Shown here: positions 7,552-16,716 of the stretch, in pieces | Numbering within the stretch: the first letter of the stretch is position 1 | How the letters are laid out: every line of letters begins with the position of its first letter | DNA from: Enterococcus sp. PF1-24 | GTDB taxonomy: Bacteria > Bacillota > Bacilli > Lactobacillales > Enterococcaceae | Reading direction: 5' to 3' | DNA length: 49,598 nucleotides | NCBI RefSeq assembly: GCF_029893325.1 | Contig: NZ_JARXWL010000024.1 | Span: 1 to 49,598, forward strand | Translations under genes and position numbers: made by a program | Notes under the pieces: model-generated | Told to the model about the DNA's origin: nothing | The model's database searches: none | The model's input: the letters and a program-made list of their open reading frames with translations, nothing else

Positions 7552-10224
7552 ATGAAAAAGAAAGTGTATATTATTTCTCATAGTCATTGGGATCGTGAAT
7601 GGTATATGGCTTATGAGCAACACCATATGCGTTTAATTGAATTAATCGATGATGTTTTAGAGTTAAGTGAAAATGATTCCGCTTTTAATAGTTTTCATTT
7701 GGATGGACAAACGATTATTTTAGACGATTATTTACAAGTTCGCCCAGAAAAAAGAGCTGCTCTACAAAAAGCTATTACTGATGGCAAATTAAAAATTGGG
7801 CCTTTTTATATTTTGCAAGATGATTTCTTGATTAGCTCAGAAGCTAACACGCGCAATATGTTAATTGGCAGAGAAGAAAGTCGTAAATGGGGCACGCCAG
7901 TTATGTTAGGCTATTTCCCTGATACTTTTGGCAATATGGGGCAAACCCCGCAAATGATGAAATTAGCTGGTTTATCAGCAGCTGTTTTTGGTCGCGGAAT
8001 TAAACCAATTGGTTTTGATAATCAAGTTTTAGCTACTGAAAATTATACCTCTCAATTTTCTGAAATGTGGTGGCAAGGACCAGATGGGTCAGAAATTCTC
8101 GGTTTACTATTTGCTAATTGGTACAACAACGGCAATGAAATTCCAACTGAAAAAGCAGCTGCCCTACAATTTTGGCAACAAAAATTAGCGGATGTAGAAA
8201 AATTTGCTTCTACTAATCATTTGTTAATGATGAACGGTGTTGATCATCAGCCGCTACAAAAAGATATTACGGCTACTATTGCTTTAGCTAATGAGCTATT
8301 TCCAGAGTATGAATTTATTCATTCTAATTTTGATGAGTATTTAGCGGCTGTGCAAGCCGATGTATCTGAAAATATGGGAACTGTTAATGGAGAAATAACT
8401 AGCCAAGAAACAGATGGTTGGTATACATTAGCAAATACCGCATCAGCAAGAGTCTATTTAAAACAATGGAACACCAAAGTTCAACGACAATTGGAAAATA
8501 TCACGGAGCCACTAGCGAGTATCGCTTATGAAGTTACTGGCAACTATCCTCATGACCAGCTGGATTATGCTTGGAAATTATTGATGCAAAATCACCCTCA
8601 CGACAGTATTTGTGGTTGCTCTTTAGATGATGTGCATCGAGGCATGATTACTCGTTTTGAAAATGCTAATAAAGTTGGAGAATATTTAGCAGAAGAGGCA
8701 TTACGACAAATCACAGAGCAGATTGATACAACCGCTTTTCCTGCAAAAAGTTATCCTTTTGTAGTGTTTAATACTAGTGGTAGCAAAAAAACAGCAGAAG
8801 CCACTATTACAATTGAACTTGAACGTAAAAATTTTGCAGAAGGGGTACCTCAAGAATTGTTTGCTGAACTGGAAAAACAAACAACACCAGCTTTCCATGT
8901 AGAAAATTTACAAGGAGAAATTATTCCCGCAGAAATTTCAGAGGTACAAGTTCGTTTTGACTATGATTTACCAAAAGATCGTTTTAGAATTCCTTATATG
9001 ACAAGATATCTAACCGTGACATTACCGATTGCTGATATGCAGGCTCTTTCTTGGGAAAGTTTTGCTTTGGTTGGAGGAGCAAGGGCAGTTGAATCACAAA
9101 CACTGATTGCAGATGGCGGTAAATCAATCGAAAATGAAAAAATTAAAGTAGTTATTGCTGAAAACGGCACATTAACTGTAACGGATAAAACAGTGCACAA
9201 GAGTTTTTCTGACCTTTTAAGTTTTGAAGATGTTGGCGATGTTGGCAATGAGTATATTTTCAAACAACCAGAAGGGGACAAAGCTATTTTGTCTGCTACA
9301 ACGCAAGCTAAGGTGGAAATCGTTAAAGATACGCCGGAAATTGCCCAAGTGAAAATTAGCCATGAGTTGCAAATTCCTGTGGCGGCTGATGATTTATTAA
9401 CAAGAGAGCAACAAATGGTGATTGATTTCCGTTATCGCAAAGCTGGTCGCAGTCAAAAGACGGCACCTTTAAAAATTGAAACTTTACTGACTGTTAGAAA
9501 GAATAGTAATAAAATTGATTTTGAAACAAGCCTGAATAATCAGATGAAAGATCACCGTTTGCGAGTGCTCTTTCCGACAGAATTAACAGTTACAACGCAT
9601 GAAGCTGATAGCATTTATGAAGTGGTCCGCAGACCTAACCAAGTTTCTGCTAGCTGGGAAAATCCTACCAATCCCCAACATCAACAAGCTTTTGTTAATT
9701 TACATGAAGCAGATTATGGCTTAACGGTGGGAAATTACGGCTTAAATGAATATGAAATTGTTAACCAAAATACAATTGCATTGACTTTACTAAGAGCGGT
9801 AGGGGAAATGGGAGATTGGGGTTATTTTTCAACACCAGAAGCCCAATGTTTAGGGGAACATACTTTTAATTACAGTCTTGAAATTCATGGAGCCGCAGAT
9901 TCTCGCTACCAAACTTATCAAGACATGTACGCCAATCAAGTACCGTTTACAACCGGTCAGTTGGCTCTACAAGAAGGGGCGTTGCCAGCTAAAAAAGCTT
10001 ATTTAACAGTTGAAGCTGATGCTTTTGGCATAACAGCTTTAAAACGGCGGAAAGAGGATAATTTATTAGTTTTACGAGGCTATAATATGGCAGATGAAGT
10101 GGTAGAAGTTAATTTAAGCAAAGAAAAAGCAACGCCTGTTTTATTGAACTTATTAGAAGATGAGCTGCCACAAAAATATTCAAAAGAATTAAAACCTTAT
10201 GAAATTAGAACAATTGGTTTATAA
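7552..10224 (+). CDS. GH38 alpha-mannosidase
   Basis: This 890-residue cytoplasmic enzyme belongs to zinc-dependent, retaining family GH38. The N-terminus has HSHWD (zinc ligands H12 and D14), the nucleophile is D124 in YFPDTFG, MNGVDHQP follows in the catalytic domain, and NHPHDSICGC carries another metal-binding His. The C-terminal half is the usual beta-rich GH38 domain. In streptococci the equivalent enzyme removes alpha-1,3-mannose from N-glycan cores. ATG at 7552 follows AAGGAG by 11 bases; the in-frame ATG at 7516 lies inside the terminator hairpin. The kinase gene follows after 17 bp. Confidence 0.95.
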   Translation: MKKKVYIISHSHWDREWYMAYEQHHMRLIELIDDVLELSENDSAFNSFHLDGQTIILDDYLQVRPEKRAALQKAITDGKLKIGPFYILQDDFLISSEANTRNMLIGREESRKWGTPVMLGYFPDTFGNMGQTPQMMKLAGLSAAVFGRGIKPIGFDNQVLATENYTSQFSEMWWQGPDGSEILGLLFANWYNNGNEIPTEKAAALQFWQQKLADVEKFASTNHLLMMNGVDHQPLQKDITATIALANELFPEYEFIHSNFDEYLAAVQADVSENMGTVNGEITSQETDGWYTLANTASARVYLKQWNTKVQRQLENITEPLASIAYEVTGNYPHDQLDYAWKLLMQNHPHDSICGCSLDDVHRGMITRFENANKVGEYLAEEALRQITEQIDTTAFPAKSYPFVVFNTSGSKKTAEATITIELERKNFAEGVPQELFAELEKQTTPAFHVENLQGEIIPAEISEVQVRFDYDLPKDRFRIPYMTRYLTVTLPIADMQALSWESFALVGGARAVESQTLIADGGKSIENEKIKVVIAENGTLTVTDKTVHKSFSDLLSFEDVGDVGNEYIFKQPEGDKAILSATTQAKVEIVKDTPEIAQVKISHELQIPVAADDLLTREQQMVIDFRYRKAGRSQKTAPLKIETLLTVRKNSNKIDFETSLNNQMKDHRLRVLFPTELTVTTHEADSIYEVVRRPNQVSASWENPTNPQHQQAFVNLHEADYGLTVGNYGLNEYEIVNQNTIALTLLRAVGEMGDWGYFSTPEAQCLGEHTFNYSLEIHGAADSRYQTYQDMYANQVPFTTGQLALQEGALPAKKAYLTVEADAFGITALKRRKEDNLLVLRGYNMADEVVEVNLSKEKATPVLLNLLEDELPQKYSKELKPYEIRTIGL

Positions 10225-10241
10225 AGAAAGGTGGAATTAAA

Positions 10242-11105
10242 ATGTACGGAGGAATTGAAGCTGGCGGTACTAAATTTGTTTGTGCTGTCGCTGATGAAAA
10301 ATTACAAATCATTGAAAAAGTTAGTTTCCCAACTGAAGCTCCTGAAAAAACATTGCAACAAGTCATTGATTTCTTTAAAAAATATCCGATTAAAAGTTTG
10401 GGAATTGGTTCTTTCGGGCCGATTGGTATTAATCCACAAAACGAAAATTACGGCTATGTTTTAGCAACTCCTAAAAAAGGTTGGACCGATTTTAATTTCT
10501 TAGGCACTTTGAAAAAAATCTTTGATATTCCGATGGTTTGGACAACAGATGTTAATGCTGCTGCTTATGGTGAATTAAAAAAAGGTGCGGCGCAAGGAAA
10601 AGATAGTTGTATTTATTTAACGGTAGGTACCGGAATTGGAGCCGGTGTAGTGATGAATCAAGAAATTTTTCAAGGAATCGCTCATCCAGAAATGGGGCAT
10701 ATTCGCGTGAAACGGCTACTTGAAGATACTTATGAAGGTACTTGTCCCTATCATAAAGATTGCTTAGAAGGCTTAGCAGCTGGGCCATCGCTTTTTGCTC
10801 GTACTAAGATTAAAGGGGAAGACTTAGCTGAAGATCATCCAATTTGGAAGATGCAAGCAAATTACATTGCTCAAGCATTAATGAATTATACCTTAACCTT
10901 AGCACCTGAAAAAATTGTGCTTGGCGGCGGAGTGATGAATCAAGATCATCTATTGCATAAAATTCGTCAAGCTTTTATTGAAGAAATGGCGGGATATATG
11001 GAAACGCCGGATGTTGATGAGTATATTGTTCGCTGGGGACTACCAAATGAAAGTGGCATTATCGGTAGTTTAATGTTGGCAAAAGATGCTTTAACAAAAA
11101 AATAA
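10242..11105 (+). CDS. ROK fructokinase/mannokinase (zinc type)
   Basis: The 287-residue protein belongs to the ScrK/YdhR (GmuE) branch of ROK kinases, which make fructose-6-P and often also mannose-6-P. It has GIEAGGTKFVCAV for ATP, catalytic D103 (TTDVNAAAYGE), GTGIGAG, and a zinc site H153, C168, H171, C174. It is the last gene of the GH125-GH38 operon, so phosphorylating the mannose released by the three alpha-mannosidases is its likely job. It is clearly different from the ROK kinase at 2585, which lacks the zinc site. AAAGGTGG precedes the ATG. Confidence 0.9.
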   Translation: MYGGIEAGGTKFVCAVADEKLQIIEKVSFPTEAPEKTLQQVIDFFKKYPIKSLGIGSFGPIGINPQNENYGYVLATPKKGWTDFNFLGTLKKIFDIPMVWTTDVNAAAYGELKKGAAQGKDSCIYLTVGTGIGAGVVMNQEIFQGIAHPEMGHIRVKRLLEDTYEGTCPYHKDCLEGLAAGPSLFARTKIKGEDLAEDHPIWKMQANYIAQALMNYTLTLAPEKIVLGGGVMNQDHLLHKIRQAFIEEMAGYMETPDVDEYIVRWGLPNESGIIGSLMLAKDALTKK

Positions 11106-11110
11106 AATAG

Positions 11111-11157
11111 AATTAGCTTTCAGAAAATAGCGATAGTTTCTGAAAGCTAATTTTTTT
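11111..11157 (+). terminator. Terminator of the GH125-GH38-ROK operon
   Basis: A 16-bp stem (11111-11126 with 11137-11152) with a 10-base loop is followed by a T-run. Confidence 0.9.
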
Positions 11158-11243
11158 GAAAATTTAAATAGACTACAATTTTTTTGCGTATCTTATTTTA
11201 AAGGATGATTTCAAAAGACAATTTGAAGGGAGCGTAATTAAAG

Positions 11244-13235
11244 ATGTGTAAAAAAGTAATAAAGTGGGTATTAGCTGTAGTTTGTTTATTAGGCATGGGA
11301 TTTTTGATTCCGGAAAGTTCGGCTTTAGCTGTTACTGAGGCAGATAAACCTATTGGTGGAGCATATGGTGAGGAGGGATTTTGGATATTTGATGGAGATA
11401 CTTTAATTTTGGACGGTGGAACATTAATGGATGGGTAGCAGAGTCCCTGGAATGAGTATATTCCTGAGATTAAAAAAATTATTTTTGACCATTTAGTAAA
11501 AGCACCTAAGGAATCTTCAGGGGTGTTTTATAATTATAACGCATTAGAAAGTATTGAAGGTTTGGATTATTTTGATACTAGTGATGCTGAAAATATGAGT
11601 GGCATGTTTGAATCTTGTGAAAATTTGACAAACTTAGATTTAAGTACATTTAATACAAGTAATGTTAAAGATATGAGTTACATGTTCTATAACTGTGAAA
11701 AGCTAACAAGTCTGGATATAAGTAATTTTGATACCAGTGTTGTTGAAGACATGAGTGGTATGTTTGAATCCTGTATAAACTTAACAAATCTAGATTTAAG
11801 TAATTTCGATACTAGTATGGTTAAGGATATGAAAGGTATATTTTATGCTTGTGAAAACTTGGCAAGTTTAGATTTAAGTGAATTCAATACTAGCAACGTT
11901 AAAAATATGAGCGTTATGTTTGAGTTATGTACAAATCTAACCAGCTTAAATATAAGCAGCTTTGATACAGTAAATGTTGAAAATATGAGTGATATGTTTA
12001 ATTCTTGTATAAATCTAACAAACTTAACTCTTAATAACTTCGATACACATAATGTTAAAGATATGAGCTATATGTTCTATGACTGTGAAAAGCTAACAAG
12101 TCTGGATATAAGTAATTTTGATACCAGTGCTGTTGAAGATATGAGTGGTATGTTTGAATCCTGTATAAATCTAACAAATTTAGGTTTAAATGGCTTTAAG
12201 ACAGCAGAGGTTAAAGATATGAAAGGTATGTTTTATTTATGTAAAAGTTTAAAAAGTTTGGATGTAAGTGAGTTTAATACAGATTATGTTGAAAATATGA
12301 GTTCTATGTTTGAATCCTGTGAAAAGCTAACAAGCTTAGATTTAAGTAATTTTAATACCAGTAATGTTACTAATATGAATGAAATGCTTTATTGCTGTTC
12401 TAACATAAAAAGCCTTAAACTAGGTGATAACACAAAACTACAAACTAATGTAGCTTTACCTGAAATAGTTGATTCAGAATTTTTCACAAATAGATGGCAA
12501 AGAGAAGGAGATAATACTGTTTATTATGAATCTACAGATGCTTTTCTTGCCGCTAGTGCTGCAGGCAATTTACCAGCGGGGGAATATGTTAGAGAAACCA
12601 TCAAGCCCTACCGAATTACTTTTGATTTATTAGGTGGTGCTGGCGAAGCATCGACTCAAAACTTAGCTGTCGACGAAAAAGTAATACAACCAGCTAATCC
12701 TAGCAAAGCAGGAATGAGTTTTGTCGGTTGGTCTAAAGATAAAAATGGTACCACAGTTTATAATTTTGATGAAAAAGTAACAGGGTCAATGACTTTATAT
12801 GCTATTTGGCAAGTTGAAAATAGTGAAGCTAAAATAATGTATCGTTTATATAATAAAAACTCTGGTGAACATTTCTATACAGGGGATCTTTCAGAACGGA
12901 ATAATTTACTTGCAATTGGCTGGCAAAATGAAGGTATCGGTTGGACAGCACCTATAGCAGGAGATCCAGTTTATCGTTTGTATAATAAGAATAATGGTGA
13001 TCATCATTATACAACAAGTTTGGCTGAGCAAGATTGGTTAATCAGTCTTGGTTGGAAAGATGAAGGTATAGGTTGGTATTCTTCAAAAGATAAAGAAGTA
13101 CCACTATATCGCGTTTACAATCCATATGCTTATACTGCCACTCATCACTATACAGTAAATCTTGGTGAACGTAATTCATTAGTTGAAATAGGTTGGCATG
13201 GGGAAGCAATTGGTTGGTATGGCGTTAATCAATAA
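11244..13235 (+). pseudogene. Secreted BspA-type leucine-rich-repeat protein interrupted by an in-frame TAG
   Basis: A signal peptide (hydrophobic to about residue 24, cut near SALA) starts a 663-residue frame broken once by TAG at 11436-11438. The same frame continues without shift as QSPWNEYIPEIKK, so a single change, perhaps TGG to TAG, explains the break. Then come 11 repeats of 26 residues of the DUF285/BspA type (F-D-T-S-N-V-x-D-M-S-x-M-F...), one Listeria-Bacteroides (Flg_new) domain (YRITFDLLGG...LYAIW), and three copies of YRLYNKNxGxHHYT...GWxxEGIGWY (DUF5648 type). There is no LPXTG anchor. Such proteins bind host or matrix ligands. A restart at GTG or ATG after the stop would lack the signal peptide. 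It could be a recent pseudogene, a read-through case or a sequence error. Confidence 0.85.
11571..12428 (+). repeat. Eleven tandem 78-bp units encoding BspA repeats
   Basis: Eleven consecutive 26-codon units, each starting with a Phe codon, span this block without insertions. Units 2-3 (from about 11649) and 7-8 (from about 12039) are nearly identical in DNA at an offset of 390 bp, five units. This points to a past five-unit duplication. Confidence 0.9.
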
Positions 13236-13254
13236 CTAGTAGATACTATCAGAT

Positions 13255-13287
13255 AAAAAGATTTTTCTATTTATAGAGAAGTCTTTT
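13255..13287 (+). terminator. Terminator of the leucine-rich-repeat gene
   Basis: Outer arms AAAAAGA/TCTTTTT and an inner TTTTCTA/TAGAGAA stem form a two-part hairpin ending in a T-rich run. Confidence 0.65.
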
Positions 13288-13335
13288 TGTCTTTATCAAG
13301 AAAAGTAAAATTTTTATTTCATTAAGCAATTTTTC

Positions 13336-13363
13336 TTGCTAAAAAAAGTTTCCTGAGTATAAT
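13336..13363 (+). promoter_or_regulatory. Promoter of the C26 peptidase-OppA pair
   Basis: TTGCTA (13336-13341) and TATAAT (13358-13363) are separated by 16 bp, upstream of the gene at 13426. Confidence 0.6.
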
Positions 13364-13425
13364 TAGTAAAAAATGAGAGATTGTTAGCTTTATTTATTTT
13401 AATTGATAAGGTTTGGGGGCTTTAA

Positions 13426-14136
13426 ATGAAGAAAAAAATAATCGGGATAGCTGGAAATGAAATTCAAGATTCAGGAGAAACACTATATCATTTACCTGTT
13501 AGTTATGTGCCTAATGGCTACGTTAAGGCAGTTCAAAAAGCTGGTGGCTTAGCATTTGTTTTACCAATTGGTGAAAAAGTTGAAGCAAAAGACTATATTT
13601 CACAAATTGATAAATTAATTTTAACTGGCGGACAGGATATTTCGCCTAAATTTTATGGTCAAGCAACTAGTGATTTAGCTGGTGAAGGATCAGTAGTAAG
13701 AGATGAATTTGAGTTAGCATTAATTGACGAGGCTTTATTGCAAAATAAACCAATTTTTGCAGTTTGTCGTGGCATGCAGTTGTTAAATGTTGCATTTGGC
13801 GGCACTTTGTTGCAAGATATTAGTTATAAAAGTTCGATTCAACATATGCAATCACCAACACCTAAAGAAGTGCCTACTCATGATATTATGCTTAAAGAAA
13901 GTAGTCTTTTAGCAAAAATTTATGGAAATGTGGCAAAAGTTAATTCTTTTCATCACCAAGCAATTGATCAGTTAAGTTCTGATTTTCAAAAAACAGCGTG
14001 GAGTTCTGATGATATTATTGAAGGCATTGAAAATCAGCGACAGAATTTATTAGGAGTACAGTGGCATCCTGATTTTGCTTATGATGCGTTACAACAGGAA
14101 ATGGATCTTTTTAATTATGTGGTTAACAGCTTATAA
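13426..14136 (+). CDS. Class-I glutamine-amidotransferase-like peptidase (C26, PuuD-type)
   Basis: The 236-residue protein fits the peptidase C26 family of gamma-glutamyl hydrolases, which includes gamma-glutamyl-GABA hydrolase. The nucleophile elbow is AVCRGMQ (C114) and the other triad residues fall in QWHPD (H214, D216); most relatives have Glu at the last position, so Asp is a small departure. LTGGQDISP marks the oxyanion side. The next gene, 37 bp on, is an oligopeptide-binding lipoprotein. Together they suggest uptake and cleavage of a gamma-glutamyl compound or peptide. The exact substrate cannot be read from sequence. Confidence 0.85.
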   Translation: MKKKIIGIAGNEIQDSGETLYHLPVSYVPNGYVKAVQKAGGLAFVLPIGEKVEAKDYISQIDKLILTGGQDISPKFYGQATSDLAGEGSVVRDEFELALIDEALLQNKPIFAVCRGMQLLNVAFGGTLLQDISYKSSIQHMQSPTPKEVPTHDIMLKESSLLAKIYGNVAKVNSFHHQAIDQLSSDFQKTAWSSDDIIEGIENQRQNLLGVQWHPDFAYDALQQEMDLFNYVVNSL

Positions 14137-14173
14137 TTTAGCTGAATTCTTTAATGCGAGAAAGGAGTAAGGA

Positions 14174-15826
14174 ATGAAGAAAAAAATTTTTAGTTTACTA
14201 GCAGTATCTGCGCTGTTGTTATCGGCTTGTAGTAGTGGAGGGCAAACCACTGACAGTGACACCGCTAATGAAGGTAGCAACGGGAATAATCCTTTAGTTC
14301 AAAAAATTGCAGTATCAACAGCTGGTGAACTTTCAACCTTAGATAGTGGTCAATATACTGATGTTAATAGCTCTGATATGATTGGTCAGGTAACTGAAGG
14401 ACTGTATCGGACGGATAAAGAGGGCAATCCTGAGTTAGCAATGGCTGCGACTGAACCGAAAGTTAGTGAAGATGGATTAGTTTACACTTTTGAAATTCGC
14501 GATGCCCAATGGAGTAATGGCGATCCTGTAAAAGCGGAAGATTTTGAATATGCTTTTAAATATGTAGCGAATCCAGTTAATGGCTCCAGTAGTATCAACC
14601 AAATGGATGTTATCAAAAATGGAAGTAAAATTCGCCAAGAAGAAGCTAAACCCGAAGATTTAGGCGTCAAAGCTTTAGATGATAAAACTTTAGAAATTGC
14701 TTTAGAGAGCCCGATTCCTTACTTGAATCAAGTATTAGTGGGTACGCCATTTATGCCAAAAAATAAAGCTTTTGCTGAAGAGCAAGGAAGTGCATATGGT
14801 ACTAGTGCAGATAATTTTGTTGGCAACGGTCCCTTTTTAATTGAAGGTTGGGATGGAACGAATTTAAATTGGACGTTAGTTAAAAATCCTGATTATTGGG
14901 ATGCTGAAAATGTTCAGTTAGAAGAAATTGCTGTTCAAGTTGTCAAAGAAACAGCGACAGGTGCTAACATGTTCGATACAGGTGAGTTGGATTTTACAAC
15001 TTTAACTGATACTTATGCCCAACAATATCAAGATTCAGAGTATTCTCACTATGTATCAAAGGCGATGGTTGGTTATCTTAGCCCTAATCAAAGACGAGAA
15101 GTTACTGGCAATGTAAAAGTTCGCCAAGCGATTATGCAAGCAATTGATAAAGAAGGCTTTGCAGAAAAAATTCTCGGGGATGGTTCTAAAGCCTTAAATG
15201 GTTTTGTTCCTGAAAACTTTGCTAAAAATCCTGATACTGGTGAAGATTTCCGTATAGAAAATGGCGAGCTTTTACCTTATGATGTGGAAGCTGCTCAAGT
15301 GGTTTGGGAAGAAGCCAAAGAAGAACTAGGGCAAAAAGAAATCACCTTAGAGTTATTGTCGGCAGATACAGCAGCAGCTAAAAAGACGGTTGAATATGTT
15401 CAAGGCCAGCTGCAAGAAAATTTACCAGGTTTAACCATTAAAGTAAAATCAGTGCCTTTACAAAATCGTTTAGATTTTCAAACAAAGGGGGAATTTGATT
15501 TAGTGTTTGGTACTTGGACGCCAGATTATGCTGACCCGATTAACTTTTTAGAATTTTATGATTCCAAAGGGGGCTTAAATACCGCTGGTTACGTTAGCGA
15601 AAGCTATGACCAAGGTCTTGCCGATGTTAAAGTAACTTTAGCGCAAGAACCAACAGCACGTTGGGAAAGAATGAAAGAGTTGGAAAAACAATTAATTCTC
15701 GAAGATACTGCTGTTTTGCCACTTTATCAAGGAGCAGTTGCTTATTTACAATCAGATCAATTACATGATTTACAAATTTTCCCATTTAGCCGAACCGTTT
15801 CTTACCGCTTGGTTTATGTAGCATAA
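14174..15826 (+). CDS. Oligopeptide ABC transporter substrate-binding lipoprotein (OppA family)
   Basis: A 19-residue lipoprotein signal ending in LLSAC (C19) precedes a family-5 solute-binding domain (LDSGQYTDVNSS, YTFEIRDAQWSNGDPVKAEDF, FVGNGPFLIEGW, VRQAIMQAIDKE). It belongs to the dipeptide/oligopeptide-binding group and is held on the outer membrane face by its lipid. No permease or ATPase gene is next to it, so it must feed an Opp system encoded elsewhere or act as a pheromone or peptide receptor. AAAGGAG precedes ATG. The C26 peptidase upstream is probably co-transcribed. Confidence 0.93.
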   Translation: MKKKIFSLLAVSALLLSACSSGGQTTDSDTANEGSNGNNPLVQKIAVSTAGELSTLDSGQYTDVNSSDMIGQVTEGLYRTDKEGNPELAMAATEPKVSEDGLVYTFEIRDAQWSNGDPVKAEDFEYAFKYVANPVNGSSSINQMDVIKNGSKIRQEEAKPEDLGVKALDDKTLEIALESPIPYLNQVLVGTPFMPKNKAFAEEQGSAYGTSADNFVGNGPFLIEGWDGTNLNWTLVKNPDYWDAENVQLEEIAVQVVKETATGANMFDTGELDFTTLTDTYAQQYQDSEYSHYVSKAMVGYLSPNQRREVTGNVKVRQAIMQAIDKEGFAEKILGDGSKALNGFVPENFAKNPDTGEDFRIENGELLPYDVEAAQVVWEEAKEELGQKEITLELLSADTAAAKKTVEYVQGQLQENLPGLTIKVKSVPLQNRLDFQTKGEFDLVFGTWTPDYADPINFLEFYDSKGGLNTAGYVSESYDQGLADVKVTLAQEPTARWERMKELEKQLILEDTAVLPLYQGAVAYLQSDQLHDLQIFPFSRTVSYRLVYVA

Positions 15827-15831
15827 AAAAT

Positions 15832-15868
15832 AAGACGATAACTAAAATTAGTAGTTATCGTCTTTTTC
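15832..15868. terminator. Bidirectional terminator between OppA and DUF554
   Basis: A 13-bp stem (15832-15844 with 15852-15864) is followed by T's on the right and preceded by A's on the left. It can end both converging transcripts. Confidence 0.85.
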
Positions 15869-15871
15869 TGT

Positions 15872-16573
15872 TTAAAAAAAGTAATATTGAATACTGACAA
15901 AAATTCCTAAAATAATGATGGCAGGCAAGAAATTAGAAACGCGAATTTTAGTTAATTTCATAACATTTAAACCAATTGCTAAGATTAAAATTCCACCAAT
16001 AGCACTGATTTCTGACATTAAAAGATCTAATAATTCTTTAGGAATATATTGCACGAAGAAGTGGGCAAATAAAGCAATCGCTCCTTGATAGAGAAAAACC
16101 GGAACCGCAGAAAACAATACCCCAACACCTAAAGAGGCTGTTAGCATAATCGACATAAAGCCATCCATCACAGCTTTTGTATAAAGAGTTTGATGATTAC
16201 CGGCAACGCCACTTTCAATGGCACCAATAATCCCCATCGAACCAATTAAAAAAATCAGCGTAGCTGTCACAAAGCCTTCAGCAAAATTATTTCCCGATTT
16301 AGCAAAGCGTTTTTCTAAATATAAACCTAACTGATTCATTCGATCTTCAATTTTTAACCATTCACCAATCATGGCACCAAGACACAAACTGATAATAATC
16401 AAAATGAAAGAATCTGCCTGAATGGCCATCTGCAAGGCTAACGCAACGACACCTAAAGCGATGCCTTTTGTCACAGTATCTTTGGTTTGTTCAGAAATAT
16501 TCCGCAAAACAGCCCCAGCTAAACTGCCAACAACAATCGCGAGACCGTTAACTATTGATCCTAATAAAAACAT
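15872..16573 (-). CDS. DUF554 membrane protein (YdfK/YqgA-like)
   Basis: The 233-residue protein has about six to seven hydrophobic segments. It matches the DUF554 pattern: start MFLLGSIVNGLAIVVGSLAG, GAMIGEW in the second third and GSMGIIGAIESG in the middle. The function is unknown; members are often described as possible transporters. It is a single gene converging on OppA. GGTGG precedes the ATG. Confidence 0.85.
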   Translation of the reverse strand: MFLLGSIVNGLAIVVGSLAGAVLRNISEQTKDTVTKGIALGVVALALQMAIQADSFILIIISLCLGAMIGEWLKIEDRMNQLGLYLEKRFAKSGNNFAEGFVTATLIFLIGSMGIIGAIESGVAGNHQTLYTKAVMDGFMSIMLTASLGVGVLFSAVPVFLYQGAIALFAHFFVQYIPKELLDLLMSEISAIGGILILAIGLNVMKLTKIRVSNFLPAIIILGIFVSIQYYFF

Positions 16574-16671
16574 TTTTCCACCTACACTTTTCCTAACAAC
16601 AAATTAATTTTTTATTTTCTAAGCATTATATCATAAATTTTAAATGATTGTTGGAATTTTCTGGCAAATGA

Positions 16672-16702
16672 AAAGCACTAAACTAAAAAAGTTTAGTGCT
16701 TT
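16672..16702. terminator. Terminator of the CPBP gene
   Basis: A perfect 13-bp stem (16672-16684 with 16690-16702) is flanked by A and T runs and sits beyond the stop of the minus-strand gene. Confidence 0.8.
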
Positions 16703-16716
16703 AAAATTATGTCATA

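Noticed and set aside
11571-12428. CRISPR-like regular repeats
   Set aside because: The 78-bp period is coding and gives BspA protein repeats without unique spacers.
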